Positions 11,051 through 23,617 of a stretch of 64,000 nucleotides of DNA are shown piece by piece. A program made the translations under genes and the position numbers. Source of the DNA: Datura wrightii (Eukaryota; Streptophyta; Magnoliopsida; Solanales; Solanaceae); assembly GCA_035772735.1 (NCBI GenBank), contig JASDFA010000027.1, positions 28,626,001 to 28,690,000 on the forward strand, written 5' to 3'. Below the pieces are notes generated by a model. The model ran no database searches. It had not been told where the DNA came from and was given only the letters and a program-made list of their open reading frames with translations. Position 1 is the first letter of the stretch. The number at the start of each line of letters is the position of its first letter.

Positions 11051-12270
11051 ATGCCTTTACGTTGAGTAAATGGTAGAGGAAACAGAAATGGAAATAGCCA
11101 TGAAAATGGTAATGTAGATGGGCACCAACAAGCCCCGTAGGCACCAGCAGGTCCTTTGCCCGAGCAGGTCTTTCATGCTGAGTTTAGAGCGGCTTTTCAG
11201 ATATTGGCGCAGGCTTTGACCGCTCAGGTCAACCAGCAAGCAGTGACCCATGTCCCTTAGAATGGGAATGCAATGACGACTCGAGTTTGGGACTTTCTCG
11301 GGATGAATCCACCTGAGTTTATGGGGTCAAAAGTGTATAAAGATCTGCATGAGTTTCTTGAGGAGATACAGAAGATCACCCAGATTATGGGGGTGACTAG
11401 AGAAGAGAGCGTAGACTTAGCCTGGTACTAGTTGAAAGGGGTTGCTTACATTTGGTATCATCAGTGGAAGGATGGTAGAGAAGTGAGAACCATTCTCGTG
11501 AGTTGGGATGAGTTTATGACAGCCTTTTTGGATAGATTCTTCCCTAGAGAGATGAGGGAGGCAAAAGCGGTGGAATTCATCAACTTGAGGCAGAAACCAT
11601 ATGACTGTGCAAGATTATGCCTTGGAGTACACTCGGCTATCCAAGTATGTGCCAGAGATGATTGTAGATCAGAGAGCTCATATGAATAGATTTGTGTATG
11701 GAGTATCAGATTCGCTGGTCAAGAAGTGTATGACCACGCAATGCTGAACAGTGATTCGATCAGTCATATACGACCAGAAAATAGAGGCGGATTAGATAAA
11801 GGAAAGGGAGATAGAGGCCAAAAGGGCCAAGATAGGTAGCTTTGGGTTCTCCTAGTAGAGGTCCAGTGGTGGACATCGTCAGCAGTCCCACCAGAGACCA
11901 TCAGCCCCAGAGCCGTCAGCAGCTAGTGTGCCATCTAGATCTAGGCGTGATCAGAGGGGAAATATATCAGACTCTAGAGGTCAGGGGAGAATGTCAGTAG
12001 AGCCTAGAATTACAGTATGCAGCAGGTGTGGTAGGAGACACACTAGAGAGTGCTTAGCAGGTTCAGTTGAACGTTTTAGGTGATGGAAGCCCAAACACAT
12101 GCTCAGAGATTTCCCTTCAGCTAGACAAGGCCATGGTAGAGGCTGTGATCCAGCCGCAAGTTTAGCAGCTCCACCAACACGCTCAACACAGCATGGTGCA
12201 TCCACTAGTACAGGTGGTGGTCAGCGTTAGAACAAATTTAATGTCCTCTCATCTCGTCGGGTGCAGGAGG
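11051..12270 (+). pseudogene. Gypsy gag of C, broken
   Basis: Starts at a plausible ATG (MPLR then a stop). Capsid-like stretches remain in several frames: TAQVNQQAVTHVP, MNPPEFMGSKVYKDLHEFL, KGVAYIWYHQWKDGR and MTAFLDRFFPREMREAK (11432-11600). These match the retrotransposon Gag domain of E and F at equivalent places. A weak zinc-knuckle-like run (CSRCGRRHTRECL) lies near 12017-12060. Many stops and frameshifts. In life this would be the structural particle protein. Confidence 0.8.
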
Positions 12271-15200
12271 TCTCTCCGGATGTGGTCACTGGTATGTTAC
12301 GAGTATTTAATCTTGATATGTATGCATTGTTAGACCCAGGGGCTACTTTATCTTTTATGACTCCTTATGTTGCCATTAGTTTTGGAGTCAGTCCCAAAAT
12401 CCTATTCTAACTCTTCTTAGTCTCTACTCCAGTCAGTGACTAATTATAGCTCGACGGGTGTAACAGAAATTTCCCTATCACAGTCCTTCAAAAAGTTACC
12501 TCAACCAATAAAGTAGAGTTAGACATGACTAATTATGATGCTATCTTTGGCATGGATTAGTTGCATGCATGTTCTGCCTCGGGGAATTATAAAACCTGTA
12601 TGGTAGAGTTTCAATTTTCGGGTGAGCCAGTTCTAGAATGGAAGGGTAGTTCAATTGTGCTTGTAGGTCACTTTGTTTCCAACCTTAAGGCCAAAAAGAT
12701 GATTTCAAAGGGTTGCATATACTATCTAGTTTGGGTTAAGGATGCTACATTCGAGACCCCGATTCTTCAGTGTATCCCTGTTGTATAGGAGTATATGGAG
12801 GTTTTTCCAGATAATCTACCTGGGGTCCCTCGCAAGCAGGAGATTAACTTTGGTAATGACCTTCTTCCTAATACACAAGCTATATCTATCCTTGTTTATT
12901 AAATGACTCCAGCTGAGCTGAAGGAGTTGAAAAAATAATTGAAGGATCTCTTAGATAAGGGCTTCATCAGACCTAGCAAATCCTCATGGAGTGCACCAAT
13001 TCTCTTTGTTCAAAAGAAGGATATGTCTCTTCGTATGTGCATTGACTATCAGCAGTTGAACAAGGTTACAGTCAAGAACTAGTATACCCTCCGCAGAATT
13101 GATGACTTATTTAACAAACTACAGGGTGTTAAGTGCTTCTCAAAGATAGACCTCAGATTTGGTTATCACCAGCTTAGATTTAGGGATAGTGACATTTCGA
13201 AGATAGCTTTTTGGACTCGGTATGGTCACTATGAGTTCATAGTTATGTCTTTTGGATTAAAGAATTATCCTGCAACTTTCATGGATCTAATGAAAAGGGA
13301 GTTCAAGACATATTTATACATGTTCATTATTATCTTCATAGATACATTCTCATATACTCTCAGAGTGACGAGGAGCATGCCGCTAATTTGAGGATTGTGC
13401 TACAAATTCTCAAGGATCGCCAACTATTTTATAAATTCAATAAGTTTGCATTTGGGCTTAACTCAATAGCATTCTTAGGCCATGTGGTGTCAAGTGAGGG
13501 TGTGCAGGTGGACTCTCAAAAGATAGAAGCTGTAAAAAATTAGCCTAGACCAGTTAATCCTTTGAATATTAGGAGTTTCTTGGGTTTAGTTGGCTATTAT
13601 AGGAGGTTTGTTGAGGTATTTTCATCCATTGCAGCACTATTGACTAAGTTGACCTAGAAGAAAGTAAAATTTTAGTGGTCGGACGCTTTTGAGAAGAGTT
13701 TTCAGGAGTTGAGACCCGACTCACTTCAGCCCTAGTATTGACACTACCTGAGGGTATGAATGGATTCGTTTTGTATTGTGGTGCCTCTAGGGTTTGTCTT
13801 TGGTGTGTGTTAATGTAGCATGGAAAGGTCATTGTGTATACCTCTAGACAGCTTAAGGCTCATGAGAAGAATTATCCGATGCATGACCTGGAGTTGGCAG
13901 CAGTGGTGTTCGCATTAAAGATTTGGAGACACTACTTGTATAGAGTACTTGTGGATGTGTTCACGGACCACAAGATTCTTCAGTATGTGTTCATTCAAAA
14001 GGACCTAAATTTGCGACAAAGGAGGTGGTTAGAGCTTCTAAAGGATTATGACATGAGTGTCCTTTATCATTTGGGAAAGCCTAGTGTAGTGGCAGATACC
14101 CTTAGTAGGTTGTCCATGGAGAGTATGTCTCATGTGGAAGGTGGAAAATGGAAGGAAGGAGTTGGTGAAAGATGTGCAGGAGTTGGTGAAAGATGTACAT
14201 CGGCTTTCTCGTTTAGGGGTTCGCCTTGTTGATACGATAGATGGTGTCATTGTTCAGAATGGGTCAGAATCTTTCTTGGTGATTGAGGTCAAGGCTAGGC
14301 AAGATGAGGGTCCTATCTTGGTGATATTGAAAGAAGCGGTTCAAAATCAAAAGGTGGAAGTCTTCACCTAAGGGGGAGATTGTTCTTTGATATCAAGGTC
14401 ATTTATGTGTTCTGGATGCCGAAGATTTAATAGAACGAATGTTGCATGAGGCTCATGGTTCCTGATATTCTATACATCCAGGTGCCACCAAGATGTACTG
14501 TGACCTACGGGAAGTCTACTGGTGGAATGGCATGAAGAAGGACATAGCAGAATTTGTGGCTAAGTGCCCAAATTATCAACAAGCGAAAGTTGAGTATCAA
14601 AGACTTGGAGGTGTGCTACAAGACATCAGTATCACCACTTGGAAGTGGGAATATATCAATATGGACTTCATCACAGGGTTGCCCCGTACACCTCGGTAGT
14701 ATAACTCTATTTGGGTGGTTGTAGACAGGTTGACCAAAGCAGCTCATTTCCTACCGATCAAAACTACCAATTCAGCTGAGAACTATGCTAGATTTTACCT
14801 TTGAGAGATTGTTCAGTTGAACAGAATTCCTTTGTCTATCATTTCAGACAGTGGTACTTAGTTCACTTCTCAATTTTGGAGATCATTTCAGAAGGGACAT
14901 GGTACTCAGGTCAAGCTTAGCACAGCTTTTCACCTACAGACAGACAGTCAGGCCAAGCGGACCATTCAAACTCTTGAGGATATGTTGAGAGCTTGTGTGA
15001 TTGACTTCAAAGGCAGTTGGGATGATCATTTACCTCTCATCGAGTTCGCTTACAACAATAGTTACCATTCCATCATTCAGAAGCCTACGTTTGAGGCTCT
15101 TTATAGGCAGGTGTAGATCTCATATTGGTTGGTTTGAGTTAGGCAAAGCTACATTGATAGGTCCATATTTAGTTTAGAGGCTATGGAGAAAGTTCGACTT

Positions 15201-15715
15201 ATAAGGGAGAGGCTGAAAACAGCTCAGAGTCATCAAAAGTCATATGCGGATTTTAGGCGGAGAGAACTCGAGTTTGAAGTTGATGATTAGGTATTCTTGA
15301 AGGTTTCTCCCATGAAGGGAATGATGAGGTTCAGAAATAAAGGAAATCTTAGTCCCTGATATGCTGGCCCATACGGGATTTTAAGACGTGTTGGTAACGT
15401 TACCTATCGTTAGAGTTACCAGTGGAGTTAGCGTCAGTGTATCTAGTTTTCTATGTATTGTTATTGAAAAAGTGCATTAGTGACCTGGCTTTGGTTGTTC
15501 CGGTGGAGAGCATAGGTGTGAAGGATAGCCTTACCTATGAGGAGGTACCTGTTGAGATCCTTGATCATCAAGTTCGAAAGTTAAGGAACAAATAAGTAGC
15601 TTTAGTAAAAGTCTTGTGGAGGAATCAGCTTATTGAGGGAGCTACATGGGAGGCCGAAGCAGATATGATGGCTAAATATTGGCATTTATTTCCTTCCAGT
15701 TCTGTTTCATCTTGA
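12271..15715 (+). pseudogene. Gypsy pol of C, broken
   Basis: Protease around 12300-12790 (LDPGATLSFMTPYVA, ...PVLEWKGSS). RT about 12830-13600 (MCIDYQQLNKVTVKN, SKIDLRFGYHQL); the FIDD catalytic box at about 13335 is shifted out of frame by a small deletion. RNase H 13834-14110 keeps HDLELAAVVFALKIWRHYL and FTDHK. Integrase 14390-15110 has CPNYQQAKVEYQ, where the second zinc Cys is Tyr, and WVVVDRLTK. Chromodomain remnants end at 15715 (AKYWHLFPSS). At least ten stops. Domain order matches A, E and F. Confidence 0.85.
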
Positions 15716-15959
15716 GGTATCAGTTCCCTCCCTAATACTCTATTTAGTTTCATGTCAAGTCCATGTCTCTCAGTTCCTTTCATGTCCTAGCATGTATGTC
15801 TGATTCATGAATTTAGTTTAGTTATGCATATCAGTCTGGAGTTAGTCACTCCGTCAGTTTTAGCTCCAGGAGTTCAGTATTTGGGATTGCAGTTCCTTTC
15901 CCCAGCTTTCCAACATGTTTAACCCACATTCGAGGACGAATTTTCCCCAGGGGAGATAT

Positions 15960-18163
15960 TGTAATACCCTTAAAGTTCCAAAAACTAGACTCAAGATTTG
16001 GAATGTGATCAGTAAGAAAAGTTGGAGAATTGCTTCAGTATGACTCAACCTACGAGTGTAGATTGGTAGTGTGAGTCGTAGGAAGACCTGTGGTTTAGAG
16101 CAGATATTTTTGTTCCCCAGACCATGATTCCCACTATAAGTCGTAGCATGTGGGTACGACCCGTGGTCAGGAGTCGTTGTAAGTCCTTGGGGTTAGCAGG
16201 CAATTGATTATACGGGTGATGGTATGGTTGGTAGGATTATATTGCAGATCATAGTAAGATTCGTGAAAATATTAAAAGAATTGGAGGTTTTGGACTTAGT
16301 CAGTACGGAAGGATACCATGAATCATGGAAGGATTGAATGACTCATAGTACGAGTCGTGACAGCAACAAAACAGTTTTCCTGCAAATTAACTAAAGGTAT
16401 TTTCGTAAATCCTAAGCTCCTAAGCCTAAACTATGTCATTTTAAGCTCTAAAGGAGGGTTTTAAGGGAGTCTAACCGATCCTAATTCATTTAACTCCTAT
16501 GCACGCAAGATTAGGATTTCTCCTTTGAAGAACAAGCCTAAACCCTTCAATTTCTTCTCCAAATCTCTTGGTCTTTTAAAGACAAGTGTAGATTCAGCTC
16601 ATCCAGGTAAGTAGGGATATAAATGAGAGTTCCCTTCACTCTCATGCTCAAAATTCTCCTCAATTCCATGAATTTAAGTTCTAGATCAAGTTCATGATCT
16701 TATGGGGTCTTAATCGAATTTTATGAAATTCTCTACGATTTACATAGGGGTGAATTCCCTTCATGTGTCAAAGTATGTTTTAAGATTTATGGGATGATTT
16801 TACACCTATTTTGATTATATTCATGATTTCAATATTTTATAAAATTAGGTCCAATTATGCAAGTTTAATGGAAAGTTAAGTTTATGATTTATGATTTCAA
16901 GTATGATAAGATATCTATCATGAATGAAAGTCTATGAATTACCCATGTATGAATTTATGATTTTGACTTATGAAGTCTATTTTAAGTAAGCATCATATTA
17001 AGATTTAGGAATGCCCACACAAGTTAAGTGTGTTTTCATGATTCAGCTCAGTTCTATAAAATCAACTTACCATATGATTTTGAAGTCTACACTCCCACTT
17101 TCCGCTTACGGTATGGTTTCAGCTTCATTGAAAAATGGTGGGAGCACTATGCATATTTTTGGGAGTAGTGTCTAGCACCGAGGAGGCTAGGTGTTTATGT
17201 AAACCCTGAGTCTCAGAACTACGTGAAAACATAGGTTTATATATTTACATTGGGATCTCCCTTTAAAGTTTTCCCGACCCGCAAGGGGCCTTCATCTTGA
17301 TATCGATATCGTGATAGTGTCCTCAGCCTTGGCAAGGTTTTAACGGCTCTCCACTTGAGTGTGATAGTTGGGGCATCATGTAAGCTCTATCATGATGGTG
17401 TCGGTTGTGATGAGTCCTCCCATTTTTTCTCATGATTTCAGTTATGCATGTTTATGACTTATGATATCATGTTTTCAGCAGATTTGACCTAATGATCAGT
17501 TTGTAAGATTTTACCCATGATTTCAGTTATGGCAAGCCATATGATTCTATTTTCAGCTTTGGGTCATTCTATTCAGATATGAGATTTAGTTTATGATTAT
17601 ACATATTTTCAGATATCAGTATGCAGTCCTTACTTTCATGACCTTATGATCTATGTTTATATGTATGATTTCAGTTTATACTTTCTCATCATGTTTTACT
17701 TACCCTGCATACTCAATAAATCCCAAGTACTGACCGCACACTCTATGTTGTATCATTTCATGATACAAGTGCAGGTGATCAGACTCAGTTCCATCGTTAG
17801 CTAGTCCCCGCAGCTTAGTTCAATTTCTCTTGTTGGTGAGTCCTCATCCTTCGAGGACCTTCATTTAGTGATGAGTTATATTACCTTTAGTTTCAAACTT
17901 TAGTGAGCTAGTTGGGGATGTTTTTCTATCTGCTCTTCAGATATGTTAGAGGCTTACCAGACAATATATAGAATTTTAGCTTTGTTAGTGTTGACTCTGT
18001 ATGGTTAATATGTACTCAGACTTCAGCTTATTCATGTTCCAGTTATCAACTTTTGCTTGATGTATGTGTTTTAGTTATCATGTTCATGTCATGGGTCGAC
18101 TTGGAGCCATTTGCGATTCTAGATTATGTGTCTTGGTCCGGGGTCTCAGCTCAAGTCGTGACA
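15960..18163 (+). repeat. 3' LTR of C
   Basis: Starts TGTAATACCCTTAAAG right after the polypurine tract AGGGGAGA (15949-15956) and ends CAAGTCGTGACA. It contains the palindrome zone 16050-16370, the conserved CTAAACTATGTCATTTTAAG block near 16427, the GGGAGTAGTGTCTAGCACC block near 17160 and the ATCCTTCGAGGAC block near 17850. Confidence 0.85.
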
Positions 18164-18800
18164 CTTAAACTATGGTTTTGGGAACCTTGATAGATCAGCA
18201 GAAGTAGGCAAAATAAAATCGTGATTTTTGAATGGTGAATTGAGTGGATTATTATTCTCTTTGTTTTAATCATTAATTGCCTGTGTCTTCAAGTGCTCAA
18301 TAAAAGAGGTTGAAGTTAGAAAAAGAGAATAATAGTGGTAATTTAAGGCTACCAACCCTCATCTAATTGACTTGAGCTCTAACTGAGGATAGTTAATCTA
18401 AGACTTATGGCGAGGGAAAAATATACACACCTAAAGTTCGAGAGGATTTAGGTTAAATTCATCTATGTAGGTCTAGGGACGTTAGGTGAACTTAATCTCA
18501 GTCTTAAATAAAATTCACCAAGATAAATCACTAATAAAATAAGCCTACTATGTTATGAAATCATAGGAAATACAATCCTAGTCTTGTCTCATTAATTTGA
18601 TAACAACTCAATCATTTCCTAGAGCTACTTTTTTTTATTTGATAATCCCCCTTTCGAAATATTGACTACTGATTAATTTAATCATTGATAATATATTTCT
18701 TCTTCCCTATTCCATGTGGAATCGACCCCAACCTATGTTGGATTACTATATTTGACAGTAACCACTTTATACTTCAATTACGAGGTGTAATTTGGGCGTG
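18164..18800. other. Unassigned spacer, possibly an LTR tail
   Basis: No ORF. The part from about 18690 (CCATGTGGAATCGACCCCAAC... ATTTGACAGTAACC... TTTGGGCGTGATTA) resembles in style the U5 end of Athila/Tat LTRs, including K read on its own strand. This is a recollection of family style plus weak visual similarity, not an alignment. Confidence 0.3.
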
Positions 18801-19070
18801 ATTATTATGCAATGAAGAACCACACTTGCTCTTTGAATGCAAAATATCTTATGGAATATGGGTAGATTATTAGAGTGGAAAGGTATCACTAGATCCATAT
18901 TGAAATGGGAAGAAGAGATTGAATGTTCATGATGACTTGAAATATATACAAGAAAAAGAGTGTACATAGCATTACTACATTGATACTGCAAGAAATATTT
19001 CATACAAGTGGCAAGAAGCCAAAAATAGGAAATAGACTCAAAAAACATGAACTTCTATCCTTCCACTCTA
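18801..19070 (+). pseudogene. LINE-type reverse transcriptase zinc-binding (zf-RVT) relic
   Basis: At 18808-18840 the frame reads CNEEPHLLFEC, the C-x4-H-x4-C core of the zinc-binding domain at the C-terminus of plant LINE ORF2 proteins, followed by KISYGIWV. A later stretch (18970-19040, ARNIFHTSGKKPKIGNRL in another frame) fits the next part of that domain only loosely. Stops and frame changes show decay. No upstream RT or endonuclease is visible, as is usual for truncated LINE copies. Confidence 0.45.
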
Positions 19071-19376
19071 TTTGGATGGTTGTTATATATTATTTCATAA
19101 TATATTATATTATCTTATATCGTGGTGTATTCATCATACTTTATTATGTTAATGAATATAACATTTAGATAAACTGTATCACTTTCCATCATTACATAAT
19201 GTCACACCCTAATAATTTGAAGGATAAACCTACAAGAAAAGTAGGATATACAGTAGAGCTACTACGAAAATGTAGGGTAAACGATAAAATAAGATTATTA
19301 AATAATAATTAAAGACAAAATAAGATAAAAAGATAAAGTAATGACGTGAACACATCAAATCAATCATTATGCAAAG
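19071..19376. other. AT-rich spacer, nothing recognised
   Basis: Contains short TATAT/ATTAT runs and a TGTCACACCCTAAT start near 19200 that looks like an LTR beginning, but no continuing LTR sequence is recognised. Confidence 0.4.
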
Positions 19377-19504
19377 TGTTAATATAAGTGATCAATTAGT
19401 TTGTTAGTTAGCAGTCAATTAGTTAGTCACTTCGTTAGGTTGTTAAAGTTTGTTAGTAAGACTATTAGTTGTATAACGAACTTGTTAAGCTAGCATTAAT
19501 CTAC

Positions 19505-19512
19505 TATAAATA
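19505..19512 (+). promoter_or_regulatory. TATA box of D 5' LTR
   Basis: CTACTATAAATACATCC, identical in core to the 3' LTR copy at 61491. Confidence 0.6.
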
Positions 19513-20253
19513 CATCCTGATGTAATATGTAGAAGTACATATTGAGAAATACAATCGATATACAACTCTCATTTTCTTCTCCTCTCCCATACGCTCTCCC
19601 TCTATCACGACCCGAGCATGGATCCCGGATTGAGACACGGAACCTAGAACCACAAATGGCTCCAAACTAACCCATGGTATATACATAACATGAGAGAGAG
19701 AGAGCATATTAATACAGGAAGTAAAGCATGAACATAACATAAGAGGATGTCTGCATTACATAAAAATATAAGCGTAGACTCGAGTCAACAATGCTGAACC
19801 ATCTATACAACTATCTGAAAAGCCTCTAAACATATGATGAACTGATGGGAAAACACCCCCAACTATCTCACTAAGTCTACTAACTAAAAGTCATAAACAA
19901 GAGTCATGAACCAAAACTGCCATCCTTGGATCATGAGGAATCACCAAAACTGGGATGGGACTGGACTAAAGCGGGAGCGAGCTAACGTCGGGACTGAGTC
20001 TGGTCACTCGAGCCTATTTCATGAGACAATATAGCATAGAGTATGCGGTCAGTACTTTAAATATACTAAATATGTAGAGAATGTAAAAACATTCTAGTAA
20101 AACGATAGTCTAAAATCATGAATATAAAACAAGATAGGACATGAGAGTAGGGACAACATGCTAAAAGCCATATTCCTAAAATAAACATCATCATGAGATA
20201 TTCATCATAAGTTTAACATAATGACCCAAGGTGTAGAAATAGAAATCACATAG

Positions 20254-21711
20254 TGTTCGCGGCTTGTACTGCTCGGGTTGGTATTAAATATTATCAACCG
20301 ACACGCAAGTGCACGTGGTCAAACAAGTAATAAAGCCAAGTATCGATCCAAGGAGGCTGCTCTAGATATGTAAAACTGCCTAGTTTACTATATTTCTATT
20401 CTATCCCTAACTATGTTAACAACAATCCAACCAAGAGTTGAGTGAGTTTTTGTTTCTAAACTATTTATATACTACAATTAATAACAACTATTTACTTTAG
20501 AATTTAGACAATGGATACGCACATGCCAAGGTTAAGAACGAGTAATGAACTTGATAATCATGATAATTTGGTCATCCTCTTCTTCATGTTGCTAGCCAAG
20601 AACATTGCCTAGAAATTAAAACTTTCGTATTTAATTTCACTTTAGAATCATAAACCATCCGTCTACATTTCTGTGATCAAATGCAATTTATGACCTAGCA
20701 CTACAATTCCGGTTCCTAAATTGACTAATACGGCTTTCAAGTATATTTCTATCAAGAAAGCACATCAAAACCCAATTTTCCCAAATCAAGTTAAGAACAA
20801 TACCCTATTAATTCACAACTTTCCATTTTCGTGCTCTCTCGAGTGAAATTGGACTTTTTAGATATACATTAATGGTGGCCAATCAATAATGTAGTAAGCA
20901 CAAGAATTAATAGAACAACATGCAAGAAGAAGAAGAAACCATATCAATTATCACCAAAATTCATTACACAAGTTCAAAACCTCAGCAAAGAAGGGAATTA
21001 GCCACTCATTCTTGGATTAATCATCCTAAAATGAGTGTAAATCATGCATACAATTGAAGGAAAGAAGAAAGGAAGAGAAGAAAACTCTTAGCTTTTCTAT
21101 TCTTCAACTGCCACAAACCCACGTTCCTGCTCTCCACTTCTGAACTCAGTCTAAAAACTAAAAACTGATTAAAAATAAACCTAAGTGTGCTATTTATACT
21201 AGTGGGAAATTTTTCCCGGAATAACAAGCAACGTGTCACGGAGGCCAACGCGGAGCACTGCCTCCGTGACACGGCGTGGACGCGGACCCTCTCTGGAAAT
21301 TGCAGGGTCCGGATAATTGGCCTCAACGTGGCACGAAGGCCATCGCGGAGTCCTGTCTCCGTGCCACGAAGCTGTCGCGAGGCCTCACTGGAATCTGCCA
21401 ATTAATTTCCTCTCCAGGCAGTGTGCTACCGCGATGGCAGCGTGGCACGGCTCCATCGCGGAGCCAGTGTAAAATGTGCCATCCAAGGTCTTTTCCACGC
21501 TCGCATCCCAGTCCAACTCCGACATAGTTCCAACACGCATTTTAGCTCTTAAAAATCACATTATCCTGCAAAACAAATGCTAATCATGTTGGTTAGTATA
21601 AATTCGCATTTTATTAACAAATACATGATATTATATACACATTGCACAACAAACAAGGTAAAAATGATACGTTTGAGTATCACTTGGGCATATAAATTTG
21701 CCCAAGATCAC
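20254..21711 (-). repeat. 3' LTR of J
   Basis: Plus-strand ends are TGTTCGCGGCTTG and GCCCAAGATCA. It is 1458 bp; compared with the other LTR it lacks ten bases (TGGCTAAGTA, after AATAAAG) and differs by about ten substitutions. Contains TATTTATA at 21191-21198 (minus-strand TATA) and hairpins from 21229, including arms 21232-21245 and 21260-21273 that pair perfectly over 14 bp. Confidence 0.93.
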
Positions 21712-21726
21712 TTACCCCACACTTAA
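21712..21726 (-). other. Polypurine tract of J
   Basis: The minus strand reads TTTAAGTGTGGGGTAAG ending directly at the 3' LTR, the expected plus-strand primer site. Near copies of the same motif stand at 23540-23556 and 24921-24934. Confidence 0.6.
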
Positions 21727-23617
21727 ATCCTTGTTCGTCCTCGAACAACACATACACAAATCATGCACATCACATCTCAACCTTTGTCACTATGGTGGAA
21801 CCATTTTACGCTACGGTCATACCGATTATTCAATTCTTACAAATCATCAAGAAAACATGCTTGGTCGTACAAGACAATGACCTTAATACATCGAGGCTTC
21901 CTAAACTTTTAAGAATTGATTCTTGATATCGGCAAACTCATGCAAATCAACTAATCAAGAAATCCGACACGAAAATCAATCTTTCATCAAGCATGTACCC
22001 TCACAACTCGAGAGAAACTTCCCCTTTTATGTTCGTGCAGCACACAAACATGCAAGTAGGGGCATATAAAAATTAATTTCACTCTCTCTCCCAAAAGAAT
22101 TCACATGCATCATGTCATGACCCATAGGCTTGCCCTTAGTGTATTACTCCACTAATATAAAGAAATGCAATGTAGGATCAAATAGGACTTTTAATGGGTT
22201 GTAACTGGGCTATGGATCTAGTATATATATATTGGATTAGCCAATAATAGTCGCTAGCATCCTTAAGCGCCTTTTCAACTCATTCCCATCGACTCATGGA
22301 CATTGTTCCTCTCTTTTCTCTTTTTCTCCCATTCATGCTGGTTTACTTTCATACAGCCCATTTCATCAGGCACACTTGACACAAAACAGAGGGTTTTCAT
22401 GTACCCTCACTATCATTTAATTACAACTAGTGCCTCTTCAACATCATCTTTTCTTTCCTCACCTTGCTTTTCTTTTCTTTTCACTCTTTTCACTCTTTAA
22501 CACTTTGGGAAACATTTTCTGTTCTTTGTAAGCGCTTAAGAGCTTCTTATAGACTTTAAGGCTAATGAAAAGAAGGAATAAAGCTTAGTTCATATAAATC
22601 TAGACAAAAGAAAGAAATCGGCTAAAGGCTCAACGGGCTGACTAGGGTATACAACATATAAAAAGGTAGAATTTGACAAGAAAAAAATGGAAACTAAAGG
22701 TTAAAACAAAGAAATGCCTACATCCTTTCCGACACTGCACCTCCTTCATTTCATTTTGTATACACACCAGGCAAGTTCTAGACAATTCACAATGACATGG
22801 AATAGCAAAACCTCACTCACACTTCATGCACATGCTCGAATCAAGATGCATTCACAGACTCTTTAATTAGTCAATTACATGAATTCAAGATTAAGCCTCA
22901 ATCATAATGAACCAAATTCTATAGCCTAGGTAACTCAACATATTTACAAAATTGCATGCTTTCAAACGAATCATTTTCACATTTTGAACATCAATTACAA
23001 CACGCAACGAAATTTTAGCAACCATAAGCAACTACAGTTTATTGATGCAATCCACCAAAGAAACTAAAAACAAAACATCTACTCCTATCGACTACATTTC
23101 CCTTAAGACGGCCGTCATCCATCCATCATAGGGAACGGTCACTAACTATGACCTCGGTTCAATGGGACTATTCTCGGTAAAAGAATCGAAAACAAACTCC
23201 GCGAAACCCAAAAATAAAACTTCAAAATTTTTGCAACACATCGATCATTTCGATAGAAAATATTTACAAAATATTTTGATAAGTGCAAAATCTTTTCGCA
23301 AAAATTTTGAAAAATATCGATCATATCGATAAAGAAAAAAAATATTTACAAAATTTACAAAATATTTACAAAGGCAACCATAACTTTCAAAAACACACAT
23401 CATTAGCCACAAACGAATATATACACATAAATCACAAATCAGTTCACAACAACAGGGAAAGCACAAACATACATAAACGTCAAGGAAAAATTATACAGCA
23501 AATTTAGAGCCTATGTCCCAGCACCTAACTACTCCCCACCCCACACTTAAATCGAACACTGTCCCCAGTGTTCACAACAATACAAAGCACAAAATTTTGG
23601 GTGGTGAAACTCCCTGC
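21727..23617 (-). other. 3' noncoding region of J between third ORF and 3' LTR
   Basis: About 1.9 kb without a credible ORF. It has CT-rich runs near 22300-22500 and ATCGAT-containing A/T repeats with AAATATTTACAAAAT units at 23220-23370. At 23556-23573 there is an inverted repeat AACACTG-TCCC-CAGTGTT, about 45 bp past the third ORF's stop. This length of untranslated DNA in a young element suggests that it was once part of, or replaced, pol. Confidence 0.5.

Larger units (their letters stand above)
10605..18163 (+). mobile_element. Del/Tekay-type gypsy element C
   Basis: Ordered parts: a 242-bp remnant of the 5' LTR, a tRNA-iMet-type primer site, gag, pol with protease, RT, RNase H, integrase and chromodomain remnants, a polypurine tract, and a full 2204-bp 3' LTR. 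Both coding parts are full of stops and frameshifts, so the element is dead. The 5' LTR is cut by L. CTTAA (18164-18168) is the expected right target duplication; its partner is beyond the left edge. Confidence 0.85.
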
